Positions 12,825 to 24,954 of a stretch of DNA of 64,000 nucleotides are shown piece by piece. Under the pieces are notes generated by a model, which saw nothing but the letters and a program-made list of their open reading frames with translations, did no database searches and had not been told where the DNA came from. Positions within the stretch are counted from its first letter, which is position 1; every line of letters begins with the position of its first letter. The translations under genes and the position numbers were made by a program. Origin of the DNA: Alnus glutinosa (Eukaryota; Streptophyta; Magnoliopsida; Fagales; Betulaceae); assembly GCF_958979055.1 (NCBI RefSeq), contig NC_084888.1:34653804-34717803 (forward strand). Direction: 5' to 3'.

Positions 12825-13972
12825 ATGGTTTTCTCATCCGTTCCCGTCTATCTGGATCCACCCCACTGGCAACAACAGGTAAGGGTTTTAATTTTCTTCC
12901 ATTTTTTTTAGCTTCTTCAACAAAAAAGCTAAAAATAAAAGATAAATATTCCTATACTCTTTTTAATCTCTTCTTGAATATACCATATATTTGATTTTTC
13001 TTTGCCTTTTCAATTTTGCAGCAACAAAATTATCAACAACCGCCGGGCGGTCATGGAAGTGAGAATCCCCAACTCCCACCTCAGCCGCAGCCTCCAACAG
13101 TTGGAGGCGGCGCCACAGGCTCGATCAGGCCAGGTTCCATGGCTGATCGAGCCCGGCTAGCCAAGATTCCACAGCCTGAGGCCACCCTCAAATGCCCGAG
13201 ATGCGAATCCACAAACACCAAGTTTTGCTACTTCAACAACTATAGCCTCACCCAGCCTCGCCACTTTTGTAAGACCTGCCGGCGCTATTGGACAAGAGGA
13301 GGTGCACTAAGGAACGTGCCGGTTGGCGGTGGTTGTAGAAGAAATAAAAGAAGCAAAAGCAGTAGTAGATCAAAATCTCCGGCTACCGGCGAGCGACAAC
13401 CTGGGTCAACTTCCACTAGTACTGTTTCTTCCGGTTGCTGCGCCGCCGATATGTTAGGCCATTTGCCTCCTCCACCACCACCGAACTTGTCTTTTTTGCC
13501 TCCATTGCATCATCTTAATGATTATGCCTCCGGGGACATTGGCTTAAATTTCGGAGGATTTCAGCCTCATATGGCAGCAACAGGCGGCGATGTTCAATTT
13601 CAACTTGGTACTAGTTCAAGTGGAGCTAGGTCTTTTTTATCAACTGGCCTTTCTGAGCAGTGGAGACTGCAACAGTTTCCTTTCTTGGCTAATTTGGAAG
13701 CACCAATGGGGTTGCTTCAATATGATCAGGGGGAGAATGTTGAGCCGACGAGCTATGTTGGGGTAGCTGGGCAGCTCCGGTCTAAGCCATTGGATTCTGA
13801 ACTATCAGTGAAAATGGAAGAAAATCAAGGGCTGAATTTGTCAAGATCTCATTTGGGTACTTCAGGAAATGATCAATACTCATGGGGTGGTGGCAATGGC
13901 AATGGCAATGGCAACGGCAATGCATGGACTGATATTTCTGGTTTCACCTCTTCCACCACCCACATGTTGTGA
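12825..13972 (+). CDS. Dof zinc-finger transcription factor, DOF5.1-like (two exons)
   Basis: A complete nuclear DNA-binding protein of 334 residues. Exon 1 (12825-12878) encodes 18 residues starting MVFSS and ending in a Gln triplet. The intron is 12879-13021 (GT-AG, 143 bp, phase 0). Exon 2 (13022-13972) holds the rest. The Dof finger has Cys76-x2-Cys79-x21-Cys101-x2-Cys104 and the near-invariant tail [12 protein letters not shown]. Dof proteins bind AAAG cores. The MVFSS start, the [13 protein letters not shown] segment before the finger, a QWR motif, and the late [13 protein letters not shown] segment all match the Arabidopsis DOF5.1/DOF3.6 subgroup as I remember it; DOF5.1 is linked to leaf polarity and vascular patterning through REVOLUTA. 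A Gly-Asn repeat precedes the C-terminus. The frame has no damage. The ATG was chosen because the conserved short first exon needs it. The exact orthologue is less certain than the family. Confidence 0.93.
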
Positions 13973-15760
13973 TTTTGAATATCTCGATCTCTTCTCATCT
14001 CTAAACAAATGATCGTCTTAGAATTTCATTCAACAACCCTAACTTCGCAATTTCCAATACAAAAGAATCTAAGAAGGTGAAATGGGACTGGAACAATTCC
14101 TTTGTGATGATCGATCTGCTCAACAAGTTAGAAATGGTAGGCTTCGTGTCTGAAATTTCTTTGAGGTTGTGATTTTTATTTTATTTTTCCTTGTATTCTA
14201 TGCGTATGTTGACGAAGTAGGAGTGTGTTCATTGAGTCTAAAATGCCATAACTTGATCAAATGCACTGTATACTAAGTGATTTTCTTGAAATGGTATGTG
14301 AAAATGCGTCCGCTTGCTTTCTTTTATTTACACATGGAAGAACAATGGCCGAAGAACGCACCCGGCATTATATGGAACTTATTTGGTAATTTGAGCATTG
14401 AATATGCCACCAAGAACTTTTTCTCCCCGTTCAGATGATGAAGCAAGGATTAAAACTTGAAAATTATGGTTCATATGGTTGAAGATTCAATGATTTACTT
14501 ATTGAGCAGCATTTATGTGAGAAATTCATGTCATTTCAGTCTCAACCTGTCAGTGAGGTCCAACCGAAGGCATTTTCAAAACTAAAGTGGTAAAAAAATC
14601 AGTCTCCATGCTTTGGTTTTCATGAAATGTAATCTCCCTAGGAAAGAGTTGAACTACTTACATGCAATTAATTACTTCATTATTCAGTTTTTGGCCAATA
14701 AAGTACGCAGATTTCCTTTTCTGGTGGCTCTCAATGGTTTCAATGGTTTTTTGCTTGCTCTTTCAGGCTTATCAAAGTGGTGATAGTTGACTTGCTTCAC
14801 CACCGCCAATCGAACCCTCAATTACTTCAATCATCTCTGTGGCAATTCCAAAATTCCTAGATGTATCTTTTGCTCCATAATTTTAGGAATTTTACCCCCC
14901 AGGTTATTAGTGTTTTACCCTTCGAAGAAAAACAGTAGTTCAAAGACACGTATAAGTTTGTGCTCCATGCTTTTGGACCAAGTGTGAAAGTGAGACAGAG
15001 GATTTAATAATAATAACTTTTGTAATTGTAACTGTGAGACGTACTTATTTGTTGTTTTGTGTGGAGAGGCGACTAGAATGATTATGTAATTATAAGAAAT
15101 TTGACCAAATGGGATCGATCGTACTAGTTTGTTGGATGTAAACTGAGATGGAAAAGAAACGCCAAAATCCCACTCAAAACCATGCAAAGACCAAGTAAGA
15201 TTCTCACTACCTAGGACCAAATCACGCAAAGAGTCAAAAGTATAACAAGAAGAACCAAATACCCTCTTAACCTTTGTTTGGTTGTTCCCTCCTTTTACTT
15301 TCGAGCCAAAAGAAACCAAAATTTAAGCCCCATTTGACGCATTTTCGTCATGAATATCGATATATCTCCAGCAATCTGAGCAGTAGTAAGTGGCTAATTA
15401 ATAACTCAAAATTTATTTAAACATGTAGTTTTATGTGATCTCTCTCACAAATCTGCTGTCTGAACTAATTTGTCATTGTTTTAATTACTATGATTATTAT
15501 GTCATTATTGTCATTCCAATGGGATTATTATTTTTTAAGAGTATGGAATTTGGGCATTTGATTTGCTTTTGCAATACCCAAGACCAAGAGCAGTTGTTTA
15601 CTAAATATATACTAACATGGAATAAAGCAATCACAATATTGTCAAGAAAAGCAGATCTGTCTCTCAGCAGAGAATGGTGGTTTTGTTGGTCGGTTGGTCG
15701 CGGAGTACTGATAGGATAGTGAATTAGTGATCCCGAAATTGGTGATGGGAATGGGATAAA

Positions 15761-15810
<50 letters not shown>

Positions 15811-16782
15811 GAAGGAGAAGAAGAAGAAAGTCTGAGCTCGGAATTCCAAGCTGTTTATGTGTATTGTTGATGCCCACATGTATAGGCGTGAAGATGTTCT
15901 CTCTATTTCCATGGCAGCTTTCGCTTTTTGTGACGTCCTTCTTATCTCTCTTTCCCTCGGTGATTCCTATCGATGGGCCGCTTCTTGGTTCTCTGCCCTC
16001 ACGTTCCTCCACATGTGCTCAATCATACGAGCTAGATTCTTGGTCTTTTCTATAATCCCGACTAGCAAAATATGCACGAGCTAGAATTTATTACTTCTTA
16101 TCCCATAGCATGAGAAATGAGAGATATATATAGAAGGAATTATAATTTTCGAATTAATCTAAAATAATATTTGCGAAAAAAAAAAGCAACTATTTGGACA
16201 GTAAATTTGACTCAATATCTTTCCTTTTTCGGATTTGGGACCAAGTGTACGTGAGAAACATGTTGTCTTGATTAGTGGTGTTTGCTTTTGAATAATTAGG
16301 GTCAATTGCTTGATGAATTAATTTATCCATGCAATGCATAGGGGGGAATTCATAGATGGCTGCATTTGGAAACATGAATTTTTCTTTTTAATTTTTTTTT
16401 GAATTGAAAAATGAATTAGTTGTAAAGCGTTTGTACTAATTTCGGCTCAAAAGAAAAAGAATTTATACTAATTATTAATCATGAGTGTATTGTATACTCG
16501 ATCAATATGTATAGCATGCACAAAGAGAATGTTTAATCAATGGATGGGATATATGGACTTAATCTCATTTAAGTACTGATGATCTAGGATTAGATAATAG
16601 ATATATTGTCTCTGAATTGTCTCATACAATGGCAAAGGGAGTGGGACCATTACTGGAGTCATGGGCCCCTTAATTGGTTTTTCAAATCTCTCCCTTTGTG
16701 TGTTTGTGTGCATCAGTGAGTGTATTAGTGATAGTAATAAGTTGGTAATAGCAACAACAACAGGTCTAGGCCTGGCCTTTTT

Positions 16783-16813
<31 letters not shown>

Positions 16814-17163
16814 GGTGTTGGGAACACCAGTTTATTGTTTCTTTATTTATCACACTAGGAAAAATGCATTTTTTGGAACTGGTGGATTTTATTTTTTATT
16901 TTATTTTTTAAAAAAATTATTGTAAATAGAACATTCATTCACATCAAAGGATCAGCATGGTTACGATGAAAGATAAAGTGGGATGTACTCCCTAACAATA
17001 AATTCAAAAAAAAAAAAGCACCAAAAAGTCGAAATAGAAATGTGTGTTTTTTTACTCCAAAGGAATTAAAAAAAATTTCAGTCCTTGATCTTTACCTTAG
17101 ACAAAGCAAAGGATTGGACTGTATAAAGCAGATAAAGCATCAAAACAGTGAAGGGTAGGGGCA
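13973..17163. other. Gene-free stretch downstream of the Dof gene
   Basis: The first few hundred bases will include the Dof 3' UTR; no clear polyadenylation signal was fixed. A GA microsatellite lies at 15764-15806 and a T-then-G homopolymer pair at about 16780-16815. Frames across the GA repeat and at 14915-15319 show no family resemblance and are not called as genes. Confidence 0.45.
15764..15806. repeat. GA dinucleotide microsatellite
   Basis: About 20 uninterrupted GA units followed by GAAGAA-type sequence. Confidence 0.9.
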
Positions 17164-17171
17164 TGACCCTC

Positions 17172-17379
17172 CAGGGACGGAGGGAGGGGGGGCTGGCAGG
17201 GGCCATGCCCCCCCCCCCCTAATTTCCTAAAAAAAAAAAATTATTAGGTGAAATTTTTATTTTTTCCAAAAAATTAAAAAATATAAGGTAAAAATAAAAA
17301 TTTAGCTTATTTGGCCCTTACTGAATTTTTTTTTTTGACCACTGGCCCCTACCCATAAGAACTTCTGGCTCCGTCCCTG
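17172..17379. mobile_element. hAT-type MITE (family member 2) with perfect 8-bp target duplication
   Basis: 208 bp, beginning CAGGGACGGAGGG and ending GGCTCCGTCCCTG, so the ends are inverted repeats. The 8-bp flank TGACCCTC is identical on both sides (17164-17171 and 17380-17387), which is diagnostic for hAT insertion. A C run near 17211-17219 and short A/T runs are inside. It has no open frame, so any movement would need a transposase from elsewhere. It shares its 3' part with the element at 4187-4350. Confidence 0.93.
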
Positions 17380-17387
17380 TGACCCTC

Positions 17388-17408
17388 GAAAGAGCCATGA
17401 TGAATATA

Positions 17409-17439
<31 letters not shown>

Positions 17440-18318
17440 CTTCCCTTAATTTGCTTAATTTCAGTAATCATTGTAGAGAATATTATCTTATAGACATGTT
17501 GCGCGAGAGTGGGCTTTAGAATGGCTTTGGCTCTTCTAATAGAGGGAAAGGTAGCATTTGGTGGTTGATTAATTTACCCTATGCTCTTTAATTTAGTGAA
17601 TCATCTAATGCACTAAATTATATATGGAAGATTGCGTAATGAAGCACTAATTTCCATCCAAAACCATACTTTTTTCTCCGTCATATCACATCTTCCAATA
17701 TATATATATATAACCTCATCCTTGTCTTCCTATGGAGAAAGAGAGAGGTTTGACCTATACGTCTCAAGAACTAAGAAACATAGCCTTTATAAAAGTGAGG
17801 GTGGACCAATCCAATAACTAGGAAAAATAATAATATATCTTTTATAAAAGTGAGAGATGATAATTATATATACACAAAATTTTGCTTAAATTTGATTAAT
17901 CCAAATAGGGAGGCCATTGATGATGTCTTTGCTCAAGTTGTCGAAGATATTGCTTAATTGGATCTTGATATTTTGATTTGAAGAAGACATGATTTGATAC
18001 TTAAAATAAAAAAAGGGGTTCCCCAAGGATATATGTAAAATCTAAGCCCTAAAAGAATGTTTGTCTTAACTCTTTTCTCTCTCTTGATAAGTAAATGTTC
18101 GTCTTAATCCCCTAGAGCCCAATGGGCTTGTATACCAAACAATGGGGTAACCATTCTCTTTCTCTCTTAAATTTCTTTCTCTTTATCTAAATGAATTGAT
18201 TGGAGGTGTACATGAAACTGTTAGAATCTATGTAAGGATAGGCAGATCGATGCAGCCATATATATAAAAGGGTATACTAGTGTATAACATCCACACTTTG
18301 AGCTAAGTTTTTCTTGGA
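17388..18318. other. Gene-free intergenic stretch
   Basis: AT-rich, with a TA run followed by T run near 17404-17439. No gene recognised. Confidence 0.5.
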
Positions 18319-18321
18319 TGT

Positions 18322-19212
18322 TCTATTTGTTTTGACGTAAAATGATTTCGGCATTTTTCGGTATTTGAAAGGGGCGAAAATAATAGTCAACCGAAGAATG
18401 ATTTCTATTTGACCAAAAATGCTTAGTAAATTTCGGAAAATAATTTACGAGTTTTAAAAGAGTAAAACATTTTCCAAAGACGCCAGATGTATTCGACCCC
18501 TTTTAAATGACACAGTCGACATTCACGTTCAAGTAATCGACCATCACCGAAATTTTGCCAGTACCGAAATCCGACAACATCCGGTCAATGTCGTCGGAAT
18601 TCAGCGACGAAATCCAGCCATCTTCGTTGGAATCCGGTCAACCCAGATTTTGGCAACCAAACGAGATGGATGGAATTTGGCAAGAACGGCAGGTCAGCTG
18701 GCCAGACAAATCTGGCTAGAATAGCCCGGCCAGGACGGCCGGATCTAGCCAGAAAATCCAAGCTAGAATGGTCGGATCCCTGCCAACTGGCCGGGATCTG
18801 GCTAGAACGGCCGAATTCCGGCCTATTGGCCTGATTCTAGCGATTCTGGCGGGATTCCGGCCTTTATCTTGGTCGAAAATTGTCCAGTTTCCGGCCTTTA
18901 TCTCGGTCGGAAACTGTCTGGATTCCGACCTTTATCTCGAATTTTGGCTATAGTAGCCAGAATCCTATCGGTCAATGACGGAATCTTATCACTGGTGATT
19001 TTTATATTATTTTACATTAATATATTATATGTTTTGAATAAAAATTGATTTGTATAGGTTAATATGATTGAATAAAAATATAAAAAAATATTTGTGATTT
19101 TCCGTACGTGCCAAACACCGAAAAATGTTTTCGGTGAAAAATATTTTTCAGAAAAATGACTTCCCTGAAACCATGTTACGACGGAAACCATTTTACATTG
19201 AAATAAACGGAG
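18322..19212. mobile_element. ~0.9 kb inverted-repeat (TIR/foldback) element
   Basis: The left edge (CTATTTGTTTTGACGTAAAA, then CGGCATTTTTCGGTATTTGA) is the imperfect reverse complement of the right edge (CACCGAAAAATGTTTTCGGT, then CATTTTACATTGAAATAAAC). Between them is a GC-richer core (18500-18960) built from diverged copies of short phrases such as TTCCGGCCTTTATCTCGGTC and GGCCGGATCTAGCCAG. No transposase is present. No target duplication was resolved, so the superfamily is open; long-TIR Mutator-like or foldback are candidates. Confidence 0.55.
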
Positions 19213-21535
19213 CAATAATTGCATTTCCTTATTAATTAATTCTTTTTACTTGTAAAGAATGGTATCTAGCTGAGTTTTTGTTTAATCAGAATTATTTTTC
19301 TTTCATTGAATACAGTAGGGCATTTTTTAGCAATTAAATTTAAATTTGATTAAGCTTTGTCTTTAACTCAATTTTCATTTCTTTTTTTTTTTTTTTAAAA
19401 AAAAAAAAAACCTCTAGCTAAGTTGGTTGAGTATTCAACAAGGGCTCATGAGCTAATTAAGTATTCTAGCCGAGTTTGATCATATGATCAAAGCCGAATT
19501 TGAAAATTCAATAACTAACTCGACTTGATTACAACCCCTAATACCAACAAATCATTATAGTTCTTGACTCAGCAGCACTGACGATCAACTAATTGGATGC
19601 CACTAAGCAAACAAATGAGACTATAATTATATTCGCCCACCATATTTGACTGAGATATTCGCCATTAGAAAGCAAATTATGTGGATGTAGTTCTTGTCTC
19701 GTTGTTAAGAGTTTCATAAAGGAAACAAACAAGGCTTTCTTGCTTGCGCAGGTGTGTAGTAACATTACAGGCCCATGCAGACTACTCTTTCCACAATTTT
19801 TAGTTTTAACTTTTAATAAAAATTAACTCTGTTTTATAAACATGATGGCCCTACTTAATTATTTGCTTTTTCAATTGTGTCATGTCTCACGCACGCTTTA
19901 ATCTTAAAGTTGATTAGCATTTGATTTGTGGTTAGATTGCAGAAATCATTTTGTCACGTAATTGATCCAACTCTAAAAGGGTTAAGTAATTCTCTCAATC
20001 CGTCTTTACTTACGGGTTAAGACACGCTTTAATTAATTGTTCTTAATTGGTTCATAGTCATATATTATTGGCTAGTGGCTACGGCCCATTTGACTATAAA
20101 ACTATTTTTTTCTTCTTAATTTTGACTCCATCCTAAACATGACTCATAACAAAAATGTTGTGACCTTTTGGCTATCAGTTGCCGAGAATTCCGATAGGAT
20201 GCAATGATTGAGGTTCCTCTATTTCATGCACTACTGGCAGCTTATTGTACTCGATCAATCTCTATCTGGTTGCTGAAATCACCGGCACCATCCCATTCCC
20301 ACCACAGCCGCCCTTACAATTTATTTACAATGGTGACTATCTTACATCTTAGACTTTTTTTATTTATTTTTTGCTTGAAATACTTAATGTAATACTTCGT
20401 ATCAATTGATGGCGGTAGTAATGAGTCTCTACGGAGGACAATGATCCTCTCCATTTCATTTTAAATGGATAATATCTATTTTATTGTCAGTATTTAAAGT
20501 TGACGCATCTAACGGTGTGCATGATAATGTTAGATTATTTAAATTTTTAAAAGATGTGTCAAAATTTGACATTATATACTACATTAGGTGCACCAACTTT
20601 AAATTCTAACTATGAAATATATATTATCCATTTTATTTGAAATGAAAAAAATTATATTCCCTCGAACGAGTGAAGCTAGTTTATTGTAGTTTTTATCACC
20701 GAACAAGTCAAGTGGTAAAGGCACTTTTTCTTTTTTATTGAATACTTGAATTTAGTGTAAATGAGTAATGCTAAAAACTATACTTTTATTCCACCGCTAT
20801 TCCACTCTATTAACGTTGTTGTGCCAATTAACCTTTGATTTTTTTTTATTTTTTTTTGTGATATATAGGGCCCATCTACCATAAATGGGCTAACCAATTA
20901 AGGAGCAAAATTCTGAATAAGTCAAGGCGACTTGAAAAAATGATTGGGCTTTATTTTACCTGTTAGGCCCAACTTCGCCTCTGTTCAACTAACCCCTGGG
21001 CATAAGGATTTTCCTCTTTTGTCGGCTTCACAAAATGGATAAACTTTTATTTTTCCTTGCAGACTTGCAGTGTATCCAATCTTCACGTGAAATATTTTAA
21101 TTAAACAAGAAGATATATTACTTCCACAAATTCCAAGTGGTACTTAGGATAATGTTTTCCATTTCCTTGGCGATAGGATTTGCAACATAGGAATATTACT
21201 TGTTGATCCACACGACAGCTCTACATTTGAGTGTGGAAAATCATGATCTTTGTCCTTAATCATGGTCCATCCAACTCCCACCCACCTTAATTTAAACACT
21301 AAATTTAATTAGGTTGATAGCTTTGAGGGCTAATTAACTTTCCTACCTACAAAAGAGAGTGCTACAAGTTGATGAAAATCAGAGATATATAATAATCCAA
21401 GAAGGTGGTATATATTGTATGTAGCTCTTTCCCTCAATTTCAACTATGTATTTGGCGTGGGGGATTTGGCAATAACAAGGTTGTTTCCTAATTAATGAAC
21501 TTGATCAAAACACAAGCAAAGCAAGGTTGTCTGTC
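19213..21535. other. Gene-free stretch and distal promoter of CASPL copy A
   Basis: No gene recognised. The T/A homopolymer junction near 19380-19410 is low complexity. The block at 20865-21035 recurs downstream of copy A and is described separately. The last few hundred bases are presumably the promoter of the gene at 21585. Confidence 0.45.
20865..21035 (+). repeat. Direct repeat flanking CASPL copy A (left member)
   Basis: About 170 bp, including ATGGGCTAACCAATTAAGGA and TAACCCCTGGGCATAAGGAT, recur with indels at 24310-24480, about 3.4 kb to the right. The two blocks bracket copy A in the same orientation. This suggests a tandem duplication unit whose promoter-side flank survives on both sides. 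Confidence 0.65.
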
Positions 21536-21543
21536 TATAAATA
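21536..21543 (+). promoter_or_regulatory. TATA box of CASPL copy A
   Basis: TATAAATA lies 49 bp before the ATG. The context TATAAATACAGATNGATTGTC is conserved at the same place in copies B and C, more than 14 kb away, which supports a shared core promoter and a very short 5' leader. Confidence 0.75.
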
Positions 21544-21584
21544 CAGATTGATTGTCCGAATTATTCTTAACTAGTTGATCAAAG

Positions 21585-22951
21585 ATGGCTTTATCGGCTT
21601 CTAAGGCCACTCTTTTACTGAGGGTCCTTTCTGTAGCTTTCCAATTAGCATCAATTATACTTCTTATTACCAATAAGAAGACGGCCTCCAACAACAACGG
21701 CAAATTCGGCCCTAAGACTTTAACTACCTACAGGTTTATTCTGTTAATATGTTAAATAACTATTTATTCAATTCCGAGAGTTTAAGTTGATAGATCGATA
21801 GATAGAAAAACGTTTTCTTATATTAATCTCTTTTTCAATTAGAATATTTTACACTTGTTTCATGATAATTGCCCCTTGTTAGTTGTAATATTGGTAGCCC
21901 TAAATGATCTTTTTCTTTTTCTATTATTTCTTTTTAATTCACGTAAAACTTTTATAAACTGCAGATACATGTTTGGTACTAATGTCATTGGCGGTGGATA
22001 TAACCTCTTGCAAATAGTTTCATTTTTAATCTTCCGGATCTTGATGAACAACGATGATAGCTACGTATACTGCCTTATTGAATTTTATGGTGACAAGGTA
22101 CGGACAACCATCACATTACTTTATAATTGTGTTTAAATTATCCTTATCCTTGCACTAATTAATTTTAATTATCTAGATTCAATACTTTGAAGCCCATTTT
22201 GTGCTTAATAGCTAATTATATTTTAAACCATATACTCAGTTATTTTAGTCTCTAAAAAAAAATGCATGAAGATCTAATTTAGCCCTTTTTTTTTTCTAAT
22301 TAATTTAGTCCTTGAAGCTTAAAAGGTTGTATCAAATATTCTACATTTAAAAAGTAGCATTTAGATCCTTTTGTCAATTAAATGTTGAAGAAAATATAAT
22401 CATAATGATATAGAAATATAAAAGAAATAGAGGATTAATAATAAAAAATAGAGACAAAAGATTTTACGTGGTTCAATGTATGACCTACGTCCACAGGATA
22501 AAGCCCAAATGGCTACATTATACTCTTATTTCTCTTAATAAATTTACAATACAAATTGCGAGCTTACAGATGAAATATAATTCTAATCAAATCCCTTGAT
22601 TTAGGGTAATTCAATATCATCAAATCTCTAACTTTAGGGTAATCTAAATATACTCTAACAAATGTGAAATTGGAAAAAAATAGTAAAATAGTTTGACCTT
22701 ATAATCGCTTTAATTCGCAGGCTATATCATATCTTTTAGCCACAGGGTCAGCTGCAGGATTTGGTGCTACAAGAGATTTGAAGAAATTCTTGGGAGAAGC
22801 ATATAACATCGAACATTTTTTCGATATGGGATATGCATCAGCTATCCTCCTCTTCCTCGCTTTCTTGTGCACTGCAATATTGTCAATTTTGTCTTCCTAT
22901 TCATTTCTAAAGAAAGTTCACCTGTTCGTATCACATCCCAATCCCAATTAA
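21585..22951 (+). CDS. CASP-like membrane protein, CASPL4D-type, copy A (three exons)
   Basis: Exons 21585-21733, 21965-22097 and 22721-22951 join with GT-AG introns (phases 2 and 0) into a 170-residue protein with no damage. Four hydrophobic segments can be seen at about residues 10-30, 52-75, 95-112 and 130-152, the plan of the CASP/CASPL family (MARVEL-related, formerly UPF0497). CASPs form plasma-membrane scaffolds that direct Casparian strip lignin; most CASPLs have no assigned role. The family's conserved Arg in TM1 and Asp at TM3 appear to be Arg13 and Asp93 (in EFYGDK). FLAFLCTAILSILSS is the last membrane segment. Compared with B and C it has a different extracellular loop 1 and a longer C-terminus (LKKVHLFVSHPNPN). 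I recognise the family with confidence; the 4D subgroup is from memory. Confidence 0.9.
22385..22660. mobile_element. Possible LTR/TRIM remnant in intron 2 of copy A
   Basis: The phrase TTTTACGTGGTTCAATGTAT and then GACCTACGTCCACAGG resembles a sequence often seen near the ends of plant LTR or TRIM elements. The surrounding ~275 bp are absent at the matching place of introns 2 in copies B and C. Edges and target duplication were not resolved, so this is weak. Confidence 0.3.
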
Positions 22952-24309
22952 GGGACTAATTAAGGCAATGATCATTCTGTGCTCTCCAGTACGTGGGTAG
23001 AATGATTTTTAAACTCGATCTTCAGCAAATCCAGAGCACTCAAAAGGAAATTTCATTAATTCTAGCCAGCTAGACAGCTTTGTTTCAACCAAACCCTTAA
23101 CCCACATCGATCACCTCAAAAACAATCTTATTAACCACTCAATGTGCCACGTGGCACTTGTTTTAAAATCTTGATATGACCCATCTTGGCTAATGGCTAC
23201 TGATTACTTTTGACCTTCTACATTTTGATCGACATCATCTTAAAAAAAAAAATGAAAAAAATGAAAAGAAAAAATAGTGAGCTTGGAAAACTCAGTTCTT
23301 AACTTGTCGCCGGAGAAAGAGTTCTCTAAGGGATGAGTCTACCTGATTAACTTTGGGTGCAATCTTAATAGAAACTTCCGGGAATATAACATTGGAAATA
23401 TTGATGAGAGAGATCAAGGGCTTACAAGTCTTTCAGGCAAGAGCTCTTATATATGATCCAAATCATCCGGCTCTCGATGATCCAGTGAAATGGCATGCAA
23501 ATGGCACTGCAGCACTAGACAGAAACTTTTCATGCAAAAGAGGGAGGTTGTCGGCTGACTTATGGCTTGAGAAGGGCGGCGAAGGGGACGGAGATGATCA
23601 AGATCTTTGCATGCCATTTCACTAGAGAAGATGTATTTTTGGTTTTCTGGTCCTACACCGATGGGAATGGGCGAGGAGGTGTCGTTGGAGGTGATAATGA
23701 TGGAAAATGATAACCATTTTTAGTTTCCTCCATTGAAATTGGTCCACAAATTTAGATGATTGCATGCACACTGTTTTGATAAGATGGGTGGGTTTAGCTC
23801 AGCTTGCCTTAAGACAAGTACTTTCCCTAAAGGTATTATTGAAAATTAAAAAAATTCTGAATATTCTATGGGTTGCACACCCTGATGTTCTATTAGAACA
23901 TTTTTAATAACTTTATTGTGAATCAATTTGATGAAAATATTAAAAAATTACTCTCAGCAGCTTCATCGTTTTAACCAAAAAAATTTGATGAGTGAAATTA
24001 CTCATCAATTAGGGGGCTTGGAGTGGTCTGCCACTCATAAAATATTCAAAGTTCTTTTTTTAAAAAAAAAAAATAAAAAAAATTGAGGTTAAAAAAAGAA
24101 GAAGTTATTTTAGAAAAATACATTATGTTTCTCTTAGGCTCTTAGGGAATTAGTCATTCCCATATAAATGACAATTCTCAAAAATGGTGTACAATCAAAC
24201 AAAGAAATGGTTATTCCACGATTCAAGGATTTATTTTGCATGCTAACTATGTCCTAATTAGCTAAAAGGTTAAAAAATAATAATAATAATAAAATAAGAA
24301 TGGAGTTTA
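22952..24309. other. Stretch downstream of copy A; one unassigned frame
   Basis: It contains the copy A 3' UTR. A 90-residue frame at 23353-23625 (plus; first codon not ATG) is less repetitive than its surroundings and includes RALIYDPNHPALDDPVKW, but I do not recognise it. Twenty bases of it, with TGGCATGCAAATGGC, have a near inverted echo in GCATGCCATTTCAC just before its stop. It may be a gene remnant. No other gene is visible. Confidence 0.35.
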
Positions 24310-24480
24310 TGGTGAGATACAAGGTCCATCAACCACAAATGGGCTAACCAAGGAGCAAATTCTCAATGAGTCAAAAGAAAAATATTGTGTTTCTTTTACT
24401 TGTTGGGCCCATCTAACCTGGACCGCAGCCTCTGTTCAGTTAACCCCTGTGCAAAAGGATTTTTCTCTGTTGTCGGTTTC
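24310..24480 (+). repeat. Direct repeat flanking CASPL copy A (right member)
   Basis: Matches 20865-21035 with small indels (ATGGGCTAACCAAGGAGCAA; TTAACCCCTGTGCAAAAGGA). In the left copy this block sits about 550 bp before a CASPL ATG. Here no CASPL exon follows; transposon sequence begins instead. It is best read as the orphaned upstream flank of a lost CASPL copy. Confidence 0.6.
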
Positions 24481-24589
24481 GACTTGATAAAATCGATTGA
24501 TAAAGGTTTCTTCAAATTAAGTTAGATTATTTTTTTTAATCAATTTTATTAAATTGGCATTTAATCTAGTTTATTGCAAATTTAAAAAG

Positions 24590-24770
24590 AGTAATGATTT
24601 AGTACCACCTAAATATACAATTTTTCATCACCTTATCTATGTGGCAAGGTGGTCCCTCACCTTAATTTATTTTTAAAAAATAAAAAAACTCAAAAAGTAG
24701 TGGGGAACTACCTTGCCACATAAGCAAAGTGGTGAAAAGTTGTATATTTATGTGACATTGAATCATTATG
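24590..24770. mobile_element. Foldback MITE
   Basis: The left arm (AATGATTTAGTACCACCTAA, then CTATGTGGCAAGGTGGTCCC) and right arm (GGGGAACTACCTTGCCACAT, then GTGACATTGAATCATTATGC) are imperfect reverse complements of about 70 bp each around an A-rich loop. Non-coding. Target duplication not resolved. Confidence 0.6.
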
Positions 24771-24954
24771 CATTGATCCGATTGAAGCTCCTGTTATACA
24801 ATGATTGCTATATTTATTATTGGTACAATTTGCTTAAACTCAAAATACTTTCTTATTTTGCATAGAGCTCATTGTATATTATGCATATTCTTTTTTAATA
24901 TTAAAACTAATACGAATTTCTAATAATTTGTCTAACATTTGTTCGTAGGTTTCG

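Noticed and set aside
12574..12861. Minus-strand frame opposite the Dof 5' leader and first exon
   Set aside because: It overlaps the convincing Dof exon 1 and is Arg/Lys/Glu-rich because it reads the CT-rich leader backwards.
15497..16084. Possible serine-rich protein frames around the GA microsatellite on either strand
   Set aside because: Length comes from the GA repeat giving Ser-Leu strings; flanking parts show no family resemblance.
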